Shown one piece after another: positions 1 through 10,500 of a stretch of 39,255 bases of DNA. The position numbers and the translations under genes are program-made. Each line of letters opens with the position of its first letter. Position 1 is the stretch's first letter. The notes under the pieces are model-generated. The model saw only the letters and a program-made list of their open reading frames with translations, was not told where the DNA came from and ran no database searches. The DNA comes from Hypsibius dujardini (lineage: Eukaryota; Tardigrada; Eutardigrada; Parachela; Hypsibiidae), in assembly GCA_001579985.1 (NCBI GenBank), contig LRSR01004848.1:1-39255 (forward strand), given 5' to 3'.

Positions 1-1049
1 TATTAAAATCAATAAATACAATCGGTTTTTTAAACGGTAGTGTGCAGGAGTTTCCTTTTTCTAATAAATCTATTTTTTGAAGACAGAAGTTTCAGGCTGC
101 TGGAACAAGTATAGAACAGAACACACACGAATAGAATGCTTGGCGCACCGAGTCAATCCCTTTGGCTCGTTCGCTGACTTGCTTCACACAACGATCGAGA
201 CAAGTGGCTTCAATTGGTCAGCCAAGTATTTCGGTCATGTGTCTATGTGTATGCAGGGGTCTTGCATTTACACACGACCACCTCGGCAATTCTTGACATG
301 TGCGCACATTTTCAGCACTTTCAAATCTATTTTTTCAATCAATCAATCAATCAATCAATCGATCAATCATTCAATCAATTAGTTCCCGACATTTTGGAAA
401 AACCAGGCTGCTGTTTACAATTTCGATGTTAAAGCACAAAATTCCTGCATCATGTGAACAGCCTGGAAAAGCGCGCGAGTTGAATTCAAATCCTCCCAGT
501 CAAATTGATTAATTTCTGTTTGGTGTTTGCTGAACTTGCAAAGAACATAAGAATCTACAGCAAAAAAGGTAAAGAAAGTAAATTCAGCGGTCAATTGAAG
601 TTTAATACGGTAACATAAGAAGCGCTCTCCTTGTACTAGCAAGGGGCCGTTTTTATATTTTTTGAATGGGAGATGTGGTCTCTCGCCGATGATTTTCTCC
701 ACGGAGCTGTAATTATTTGATGAAAATGCATCGGTAACACCAAACAGAAATAAATAAACTTGACTAGGAGAGTGGAGTAAATCCCTGGTGAGTAATGCTA
801 ATGCCCCAAAATAATATTTGTTGAATTCGAGTAGAGAACTGAAGTGGCAAAGAAGTCACATATTTTTCACAAGCGTTGTAAACTATGTCTACTCTTCGGT
901 ACAACAGTAAGTAGTAAGAAGGCAAGATTAATTGGGTTCCTGTACTTGACCACCACAGCCCTTATCAAATAGTGGCTTTATCAAATATGTGCTGAGTACT
1001 CGAGCTTACCTTGTAAATCGTAAGGTTGTTTTTGTGCAGTAATTCGTAC
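1..1049. other. intron or downstream part of the guanylate cyclase gene, no exon seen
   Basis: No open frame here resembles the haem-NO-associated, PAS-like or cyclase domains that should follow the last cyclase exon, so I read this as intron sequence of that minus-strand gene continuing off the left edge. Apart from a CAAT-type microsatellite near 337-378 it holds nothing I recognise. The minus-strand frame at 415-702 has no family features. Confidence 0.45.
337..378. repeat. (CAAT)n microsatellite
   Basis: About ten tetranucleotide units of CAAT with a few substitutions (CGAT, CATT). It produces runs of Asn-Gln-Ser residues in all plus frames, which are not genes. Confidence 0.9.
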
Positions 1050-4000
1050 CTGGGATAATTTTTCCGGATGACGGTTCAACACCTTGGCCAGTTCGACCTT
1101 ATGAGTAGCAGCTGCTGACACCGCGCCCATCGTCGTCGGCTCCCGGACCGTCACGCGAAACAGCAGATCCAAAACCGACGCTCCTTTAGTCGGCGCCCCG
1201 ACAAAATTACTCACCACCACTTGGTTCTCTTTCAGGTCATCCCCATGCATCCCATCCACGCTGACCTGTAGGGATGAAAAACTAAGCTGTACTAAAACTA
1301 ACAAAGCAGCTTTCCAGTAAATAATCTTTCTCTTTGATGACTCTTAATATAACTGGCATGAGCTAATTATTATTCAGATGTCAGTAGACGGAGTTATAAG
1401 CCGAGTTTAGAAAGCTTCGCTGAACATTTTTGTTCATTTAAAACAATATCGCAAGCTCCGCCCCTGATCCCAAAAAATATTTGGCTGATACCAAACGACT
1501 CCAGATTGAATTTGGAAGAGGAAAATGTAAAAAAATCACATTTTATATATTTTTCTTAAAATCTCCATTTTTGCAGTGAACGTCAAGGAAAATGAGTTTT
1601 TCTAGTGTTTTTTCAACTTTGAGATATCACAGAAACTAATTTTGCCCAACTTTTTCGGCGTCATATATTTTTATATTCATTACAAATATACAGGTATAAA
1701 TGAAAAAAATATTTCCAAATGATTCTGAATTTGGCACTTGAATAATTACCCAAGTAAGCCAAAGGGCTTAACTTTTGTAAAATGTAATTAAAACTAAAAT
1801 TAGCTAATGCCAAAATTTTAAAATATAAGCCTTTTCGGACCTTTGTTTTATTAACTGTTCCACATATGTTAATTTCTGCTGTTCAAGTTGGCTGATAGAG
1901 ATAGTAAAATTTTACTCAACCATTAGCAAAACTCCATGAAGTTCTAATGATAAATGTATTATTAGTTACGATTTTTCTTATCTCAAAAAAAATTAAATTA
2001 TTGTTGCTAACTCAAACGCAACGAGGAATACTAATACAATATTACTCCGCCAATTTGATTTATTAACTAAACGCAGGCCAAGAGTTTAGCAGTTACAACT
2101 CATATAATAATAAAACAAAATATATCAATAACAAAAAACACGTATTTATTCTATTTTTGTTAATTTGTAGATTTTAATTTCTAAACTTTTATCCTGTGTG
2201 CAATTAGTTAATTTTAATTAACTACAATTCAACAACAATTTAACTGTTTAACATTTAACAATTCAACTATTATTAACAATTTAACTACAATTTAATTTTA
2301 ATTAACTACAATTTATTTAATGGCAGTGGAGTTTATCTTCGGGTTCACAAATTGTAGATATTGCCCCTGACCTGGACGCTGAAGACGCTGCTGGCGACTT
2401 GCTCCACCACACCGATCAGAAAATGCAGCAGATCGAGCGGTCGGTCCACATCGGTGGCGTACTGGATGTCGAGGTCGTCGCCGCGCGCCACACAGCGCAC
2501 ATACGGCGGCGACCAGCGGAACGTGCGAAACTCCTCCGCCTTGGCGAGATGGCCGTGAAAGCAGTCAAGGCTGCCGAAAAAGTCCTGAACCGTCGATCCG
2601 ACGCAACGCAATGCGGAAGGGTACGCTTGGTAGGTAAGGGTAGCGAACTCCCGGCCGAGGCATTTCCACAGCTCCGGCATCGAGATGCCTACCGAAAAAA
2701 TGTAATTCATTAATTTCATTTTTATAAATGCGTAAAATACTGTTTTTAAGAACAAAGAAGCTTACAGTTTCAAATTTAAAATCCACTGGAACATATAGAC
2801 ACAGTCCGAATATTTATATGGATTTTGCTACGATATATTTTCCTTAACGCTTAACCCACAAAGCGACCATTTTTAATTGGTTTGCGGTGGTATTTGTTTG
2901 AATTTTATATATAAGATTTAAGATATCGAAAAATTCTTCAATTGATGAAAGTTTTATTTCAAACCAAATGACAGCAATTTTTTGCTGAAATCCAGCATTG
3001 CAGCAAAACAAGTTTAATTGAAAAGGTTTTCAATTGAAAATGAAGTAAAGAACCGACTTTACTTTAATTGTCTCCAAATAAAAACAATCGGAGAACATGA
3101 TTTTACTTAAGCGGTAAGGAGTGTTATTTCCGGCAACAGTTTTAACTAAGGATATATGCAAACCTCGCGGACATACCCAGTCGCCCATGGGCTCGACGGA
3201 CGATGTCCGCGATCAGTTCTACGCCCTCAAAATCGTACGTTTGCCCAGCACCGGAGGGGTCCAAGACAAATTGTTCCTCGCTGAGTGATAATTCCACTCT
3301 GTCAGGAAAGTAAAACTGCAAGTAAGGTACTGAGAAATCTGAGTCGTGTTGTCCGGAAGGCTTACCGCAATGTGGCCCACAAATCCGGCGCTGCCCGAAG
3401 AATCACCGAACGCAGCGCTGCTCGTAAAAAGTTCGTCTGAAATGAGAGATTTGGTGGTGAAATATTGGGACTGTCTACAATATGTGGGATCAACAACACG
3501 GCACACATTCGTTGTAGCAAACTGGCAAAAAAGGGGAAATCGGCGTTCATTGCAAAACGTGGTAAAAAATATTTATTTCTCGTTTCAAGGAATATTTTTT
3601 CAAGCACAGAATGCAACACTTCTGTCCATGTTTCCATGTTTAAACAAACTTTCAAGACGGATTCGTCGTTACTGTGAACTCAATAAAACAACCTTCATGT
3701 ATTTATCTATAGCTATTTTAATTTAAAATTTTCCTTTCCTGAATGAAAGACGTTAATGCTATTATTATTGGAAACTTGGAGTGCTTGCCAACATTTGATG
3801 GATCACAATTGTTTTTTGGTAACAGCATCATGAACAACTTTGGAGTTTAGATCAATATATGCGGCCACTCATTTCATACTTTGTTCATCACCAAGAATTA
3901 GTCCATTTGCAAATCAACCTATTAATGTCTCGGCTTTAGTTTTATAGTTGACTTAAAAACAAATTAAACTTCTTAGTTACTAATAATTTAACTAGGAAAA

Positions 4001-4571
4001 ACTGAAAAATACCTAATATTATTCAACTAATTTCCACTAAAACTAGACTAAAAACGTTTGTTACAATAAAAACTAAACTAAATAACTTTATATATATAAT
4101 AACAAATTTTGAGTTAACTAAAAAGATTATCCATCTATATGTTACAAATACGTATCTCCGTATAACAAGCAGACAGCGATAGAAAAACACTTAAATCTCT
4201 TCAAGACGTTGGCGTTAAACTTCGCGCTTTATTTATCGATCTCATCCTCCGATATAAAGAGTTTCAAGTGTTTCTTCCCGCGCAGCTGTCGTTACACGCG
4301 TCAAGTGTAAAACATGTAATTGAGTCACCATTTGCATTTGCTATAACACTACCATGCCGTGTGTGTTGCTTACTGGAATGAGAACAAAGGTCCCCACGGC
4401 CTTGGTCAGGTGTCGCAGATTCAGCCGTTTCGCTTCCCCATTCCCTCCGCCTCCCGTCGCGGGATCCGCTTCCGAGTCCGGGACGGGACTGTCGGATGTG
4501 GCGAGCCCGCTGTCGTGGTTGTTGTGGAGGAGCCCATTCGTGCCGTTGTGGCCCGAAAAGGGGCAGGTCAT
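1050..4571 (-). CDS. soluble guanylate cyclase alpha subunit, N-terminal part (5 exons, cut by window edge)
   Basis: Soluble guanylate cyclase is a cytosolic alpha/beta heterodimer that makes cGMP in response to nitric oxide. Coding exons read on the minus strand: 4571-4374, 3436-3366, 3298-3177, 2688-2372 and 1265-1050, 308 codons in all. Splice phases agree at each junction (0, 2, 1, 0). Exon 1 follows a TTGTCAG acceptor and starts MTCPFSG, like the MACPF start I recall for insect alpha subunits. Residues about 67-240 form the H-NOX-like region, with LRCVGSTVQDFFGSLD at 158-172 matching the conserved H-NOX helix. The beta-type YxSxR haem motif is replaced by Y207-ATDV-DR213, as expected for an alpha subunit, yet H175 sits where beta subunits carry the haem-ligating histidine. 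The remaining domains must lie beyond base 1. The donor after 2372 (GTCAGG) is weak. A beta-like or atypical cyclase is less likely. Confidence 0.8.
1267..2371 (-). other. AT-rich intron of the cyclase gene
   Basis: This intron lies between the exons ending at 2372 and starting at 1265. It is very AT-rich, with TTAATTAACTACAATT-like runs at about 2200-2320. I see no TIR pair or coding frame in it. Confidence 0.55.
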
Positions 4572-4574
4572 TTT

Positions 4575-5350
4575 CTGACAAGACAAAAAAACAAAACACT
4601 TAATAGTTGAACGCAATTTTAGTGAAGAAATAAAACGAAGAAAACAAGTGCAAATTATTTGTTGCATTCATTTCGAAATGGCGTTAATAAACAATGAATC
4701 ATGCAGAAGTTTGTTCGAAAAAACATAGACGTGTTCTTTAGGAAAAAAATAAACAGTTCTAAAATAATATCTTTTTTAATCGAGACTAAAGCAATGACGA
4801 ACAAAGTCTAAAATACCAACAATTTATTTCAAACATTATTCATAGAAAAAAACCTAGCTTGAAAAAGCATGTAGTATGTTGTATGCAAAACAAAGCGTTG
4901 GTTGATCTTTGAATTACCAAACTGTTAACTGTACCCCCGCTAAAATTAGAACAGATTTCTCGTACCTTTAGAAACAGGTCCCCAGGTTTTTAGGAAGGTG
5001 AACACACACACGGAGCCCGAGGTGCAGAAGAAGGAGAAAAAATTCACTTGCAAGCGGAACTAGCCTGCGAATAAGCCAGTATGATGCGGTGCAGTGGTAC
5101 ATGTGCTCGGATGACAAGGAGTGAGTACGACAGGGAGGAACTCTCCGTGTCGTTGGGGTAGTGGAGAAATGAACGAGCGCTTCGCCTCCGCAACCGGATG
5201 GGTAATCGATTGACTGCCTCCTCCTCCCCTTGGTTGTCAGTCCTCTTGAGCTTAGTTGAGGAGCGACGAGCGAGCAAGAGGAAACCTTGCGTGGGGATCT
5301 CGCGTTCCTCGTTCGAACGTGCTCCGCTGTTGACGGAGGGGATGAAGCAA
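4575..5350 (-). promoter_or_regulatory. 5' flank and possible 5' UTR of the cyclase gene
   Basis: A strong acceptor directly precedes the first coding exon at 4574, so at least one untranslated upstream exon should exist. The GC-richer block around 5000-5340 is the likeliest place for it. The minus-strand frame at 5044-5277 shows no recognisable domain, and I could not fix a donor or a transcription start. Confidence 0.3.
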
Positions 5351-6052
5351 GGGGATTAGTTAAGGGGAAGTAAAGGGATTTTGTAACATTATTCCTTTTT
5401 TCACACTCATCAGCTCAAAACGAACCAAATTTTGATCAGAATCTCTTTCATCCCAAATTGGTCGCTAATGCCAAGATATTTTCCTAAATGTGACTTAAAA
5501 CAAATTTAAAATTCAAGCCAAAACCATCTTGCAAATTGTTTTTGAATTTGCACTGTTTGGCGATCTAGCGTTGCTTAATTTTTCCTCTCGTCACAAGAGA
5601 GTTTGACGAGCCTCCGTTTAACTGAAAATTATTATGAGTGATTAATGCTGCTGCAATTCTTTCAGATGGGGCGGAATTTGCTGGTGTGATTTTTTCCGAA
5701 CAAAATTCAGAAAGATTTCCAATTGGTTTTATTTTTGTTTCGACAAAATGTACTGGCTGGTGCATAAGTTATGGATTGATACTTTCCCACGCTTTTTTGG
5801 AGGAAATCATTAGGCAATATCCCTGTCTACTCACTCTAGCACGACTGCAGCGGATGAAGAATGTGTTAGGGTACATGTATATAATTAGGGAATCGGATTA
5901 CACCATCCTAGAAAACCCTTTTCTTTTCGCTTACCACCACGGGTACATCTTGACATGGTTTATTACCGCACGAAGGAGGGTATCGAATTTAAGTATCGGG
6001 TAGGGGGTCACGAATACTGCGAACTTGTACCGTAATACTGATGCACGTCAAA

Positions 6053-6193
6053 GTACATGTATACATGTGGCAAAAACCTTGCGCTGACCGAATTAAGCAC
6101 TGTAACTTGGGGTTGTGTGAAACAGCCATGCGTCAAACGAGTATGATGGCTTAACTGGGTTAGCGCAAGGTTTTTGCCACGTGTGTATATCTG
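6053..6193. repeat. short foldback element (MITE-like)
   Basis: An inverted pair shares the core GGCAAAAACCTTGCGCT. The left arm is about 6066-6089 and the right arm about 6158-6183, separated by roughly 70 bp. Flanking bases (GTATACATG and the ATATACACACG complement) extend the similarity. No coding content. Family unknown. Confidence 0.7.
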
Positions 6194-6478
6194 TTGTGGA
6201 AGGATCGAGGTTATTATTTTGAATGCATCCAAATACCCGATCATATAATCGGGATATAGGACGATCTTATTTAGAACAATGTCTGAAAATTATTAAGATT
6301 CATTATTATAAATGATTAAGAAACTGGTTGACTTACCACTAAATTTATTTTTTGCCACCCCGACCCTACCCCGGCTTATTCAAAATTTTATAGGAAATCG
6401 TATATGCATAAAGAATTCCTTCTACACACTTGAGTAATTTTGTTGCAAATGGTCCCATAAATATGGTATTAGTAGGTA

Positions 6479-6555
6479 TGTTATAAAAACCAGTTTTCAC
6501 TCGCAATTGCAACGTTTTGGGGAAGAAGTCTCTCAGGACTGGTTTTTATAAAACT
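6479..6555. repeat. small inverted repeat (ATAAAAACCAGT arms)
   Basis: TTATAAAAACCAGT at about 6480-6494 is matched in reverse complement by ACTGGTTTTTATAA at 6539-6552. It forms a hairpin with about 45 bp of loop and may be a tiny MITE relic. Confidence 0.6.
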
Positions 6556-7017
6556 CTTTACAAATTTTGAATGCATTTTAAAAAAATGCGACAATAGAAG
6601 GAGGGATTTGTTCCACGACGACTGTAATTAATTCAAAATCTCAGTCAGAGGGCAAAATGAGAAAAATACGAATAATAATGTATCTTTATTAAATCGTTCC
6701 GAAGTTTCCGTTTGGAGTCGAATTCACGTTAAAAAATGACGCATGCTCGCATCAGGCAACATGTAAGTGAAAAGTTTTTCCAGTCGTGTGTGACCGGTCA
6801 GCGGTTCTCCCGCTCTTTTCCCGCAAACCGCAACTCCTGAGCTGCAAAATCGACCCGTGGGCCGGTGCGAGCCGACCGATTGCCCTAATCCATCAAGCAA
6901 TCAAGTGACGCAGCACTTCGAATCGAATCAGCGAATCAGCGAACTTTTCCTGTTGTTTGTTTCATTTTTCTGGTCTTTATGCAATTGTGGACCAACTATC
7001 AACTGACTAGTGTTCGC

Positions 7018-7145
7018 ACGGTTCGGTTGCAACCGCGGTTGCAGTTGATTACTGTGGGTGGTTTATTGGTTGATTGAAAAAGTTGCTACGCGGCCGCAAC
7101 CGCCGTCACAATGTCTTAAAATCGCGGTTGCAACTGAACCATGCC
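7018..7145. repeat. small inverted-repeat element (GGTTGCAACCGCG arms)
   Basis: GGTTCGGTTGCAACCGCGG at about 7020-7038 is mirrored by CGCGGTTGCAACTGAACC at 7123-7140. The arms themselves contain the palindrome GGTTGCAACC, and the centre is rich in CGGCCGCAACCG. No clear target duplication and no coding sequence. A short hAT-like MITE is possible. Confidence 0.6.
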
Positions 7146-7591
7146 AACATTACAACCCGACTTCAGATCCTACACAACTGCCAGGGGTTTTTTTTCTTGT
7201 CCCACTCTAATTAACCTACTTTGCACGCCACAAACGCGGTAAGATGTAAATGACCACCTCATTAATATATCCCGCCTGATGTTATTGTGATTGATTGATT
7301 GATCACAATCGGCGATCAACCTGAATTTCCACCGTTATGCAAACACATTTTTTTTCACTTTACCGTTCAGATTGTAAAACTGTTTTCGAGCAGATCAAAA
7401 AAATTTAATTCTTTATTAATTTCGGTAATTTCTTGGGAGTCTCACAGCAGAAAGTGATTGTTTTGAGGGTAAAAAATCAGCGTGGGATATTTGGGACGGA
7501 AAGGGGAGAAATCAATCGGTTTATCGCTCCATGAACTGGCAAAAGACGATTGATTTCTACTTATTATTTCGTACTTGTATTCACTGCAGAA

Positions 7592-10500
7592 ATGGATTCA
7601 CTCAGCTCTGTTTACGGAGTTTTCGGACCAAAAATTCCCCAGGAGACCGTTTCCAGTGGATATAAACGGGAGGTGAAGAACACGCCGACTTCTTCGCGAA
7701 GTTCTCCGGAGAGCGAACCGGTGATCAAACGCAAGAAGATGAAAGGGTTTCGATCCAGGGTGAGAGAGGTTCGTGCAGCAACTGATGCATTGATCAGTTG
7801 ATTCACGCTTTATGAGAGGCATTTGATTTATGTTTCAGTCGATCGATTGATTGAGGCCTTGAGAGCGATTAGAAATAATATTTTGAGATTTTTCACTTTC
7901 CGTTTCCGCCTTCAGATGACTTGCTTGATTGAGATGATCTTTTTCGTTTACTTATGTTTCCTCCGAGTTTCTGCACTGGTAGTGTTGAGATATTTGCTCT
8001 AAATTAGTGTTTAAATAACGTGTTTGAATTTAAATAAAATATGCAATGCGTTTATATCCCGAACGATATTTGTTTATATGAACGCTTATTCGGTTTATTT
8101 TAATTGGTATTTCCTGTTTTTCTTTTCCTTCCAGATTAATTCCCTCATCTGAGTTTAATATAATTTGATTTAAATTTGAAACACAATACTGAAAATATCG
8201 TTGCTTTGGAATGCCTCAACTGTTCTCAAGTGCGCGTGTGACTAGTTGATTAAATTTGTTGCAGTGCTGTTAGTTGGTATATTGATTGATTGGCGTATTT
8301 AATTATCCTCCTGTTCTTCAATTTTCACAGTTCCAGCGCTGGATTTCCGGCAGCACCAACGGCTCCAATCGAGGCAGCACCCTCTCCACCTCTAGCAGCG
8401 TAACTTCTTCCACGGATAAATACAAGTGGACCAGCGCCACGCTGAACGACCTCAACCGCGGCTCTCCCGGCGGTCGAGCCTCCGAATTCAGCTCCAACCG
8501 ATCTTCCAGTGTTAACCTGCGTCCCGTAACCGTCACTAATCTTCTCAGACCCACTGCAAACATTGAGAAAAATTTTCCTTTCACCAGGCGTTAATCCAGT
8601 CAACACTGACCCCTCCATCCTACTTGAGCGGGAATCGCGCACCAGCGCCGCCTAGCGACACGGACGACGACGATGACGATGACGTCAGCGAGGAGGCGGA
8701 GTCATCTATCGTTCACCCGGTTCACCATCGCCAAGCCACACCCACGAGTGAACCGTCTGAACTGCACAGCAGCAGTCGTAAATTTCAACTGCCGACAACA
8801 TCAACAGACACCTCGGCGCTGGCAGACAATCGCATTGACGCTCCATTCGCATCCCACGCACCAGGTCGCCGTGAACTTTTCAATCGATTTACGGTCCGTT
8901 GCTGTGAAAAAGATCCATTCAGACGTGAATATTGCAGTGGAATTGGGAATGTTGGCGGCGGAAAAAATGGACGTCCATCACGGCGGGATTCGTGGCCTGC
9001 ATGAGCGCAATGTGGAGGAATTCATGGACGCCCGGAGTGGTGCGGATGATTTGGTTAATGTAAGTGGAAGGGGCGATGGTTGGGCTGTTGGAAATGTGCG
9101 GGGGTGGGAAATGGGTTGTTTGGTTGTAGGGGAATAATTTGGTGGACGCGGAGGGAGTGAAGGTGCGAACGGTGAAGCTGCTGGCCAGCCAGAATGTCGG
9201 ATTTGAGAGTCTGCCCGTGCAGTTTGTCAACAAAGCCACGAAGGCTGGATTTGTTTTCAACGTCCTTGTGATCGGTAAGGGAAGCGGGGAATCAGTTGAT
9301 GGGGGCGGATGCATGGTAAAACCTTGGAAGACGTCTCGGACTGCAACCTGTTGATTTTGTTCGAATTAATGAATTTTTCAATTTGATATGGTTTTCAAAC
9401 GATTTTCAACTTCAAAAAATCATTTTAAAGTTAGAAAGGGAAGAAATTTAGGTTTGTTTGGTGGAAATCGATTTTTTAGTAATATGGCGCATGCGATGAC
9501 GTTCACTGTATCATGTATAAATTGATTTAATTTCACGGTTAGATATAATGATTTGGTAAATTGCCAACATATCTTTATATCCCAAATCGTTTATATCAAA
9601 TTTTTCTTCTTGATGAATTACTTCTTTATTGGTGTGGGAATCAGGGAATTCGTTCTGGGCATCTGTGAGATTGTGACAGTCATTTTGTCGCCTTTTTTGT
9701 TTCGACCAATTTTCTGTCACATTCCAATTTTCTCTTTGTTACTTATATAGTTCGGGCGAATGAGGTGGAGGAGGTTATGCCGATAAATTTTGTGTGACTT
9801 AAAAAAGAAATTGTTTTGAAATTATATACGGCGGGTTCGATCGAATTCCCTGTTTGTCTGCCAAAAAAACTAGATATCCACGGTTGACGAAATATAATTG
9901 CGGTAAAGGAGTATTCTTTCAATCAAGGTAGGTGATTTGTTCGCCGGTTAAATAAATTATGCAACTTTCATTGATTTGTATATTTATGGGAGGCCGTCTG
10001 TTGGATATTATCTGTTGAGCAGCATTTACAGAAAGTGTCCAAAAAACATTTTGGCTGACATTTATGCATTTTTAATAAGGATTTTTATGGCCTTCAGCAA
10101 CCTTCTTTGCTCATAAATGATAATTAATTTTAATTTTGAACAATGTGCATTTTTTGTATTTTTTGTCGAAATTGTGAGTGGAAGATATTTTTAAAACAAG
10201 ATAACAGATTAAGTTTTTGGTTTTCTTTAAATTTTGTATAACTATTGTAATAATTACAGTATTCAAATTAAACACTGTAATTTATTTGTATACAGTAAAT
10301 ATATATTTATATATAAATATACTTTCAGCTATTTATATTATTTTTTCTACATCCAGTTGCAATTAAAATGTATGCTAAAATGTAGAGAAAACATGTGACC
10401 GCCCTGCTGTTTCATGTCCGTCAGAGTTGTGCCCATTAACTTCCAAAAATTGGTGTATAACGTGTCGGTATCATTTCCATTTTACTGCTTCTCATTACAC

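Larger units (their letters stand above)
5351..7589. other. intergenic spacer between divergent genes
   Basis: This spacer, shared by the divergent cyclase (minus) and septin (plus) genes, holds at least three short foldback structures (listed separately). The plus frame at 5638-6003 (about 120 codons, no in-frame ATG at its start) has no recognised motif. The septin 5' UTR exon and promoter should lie in the right part, because an acceptor directly precedes the septin start codon. Confidence 0.5.

Noticed and set aside
2399-2713. Plus-strand 104-codon frame opposite the cyclase exon
   Set aside because: It is the antisense shadow of the exon 2688-2372, which has clear H-NOX similarity and splice sites.
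5638-6003. 121-codon plus-strand frame in the cyclase-septin spacer
   Set aside because: It lacks an ATG at its start, has no recognisable domain, and ends before the foldback element; no splice sites support it.
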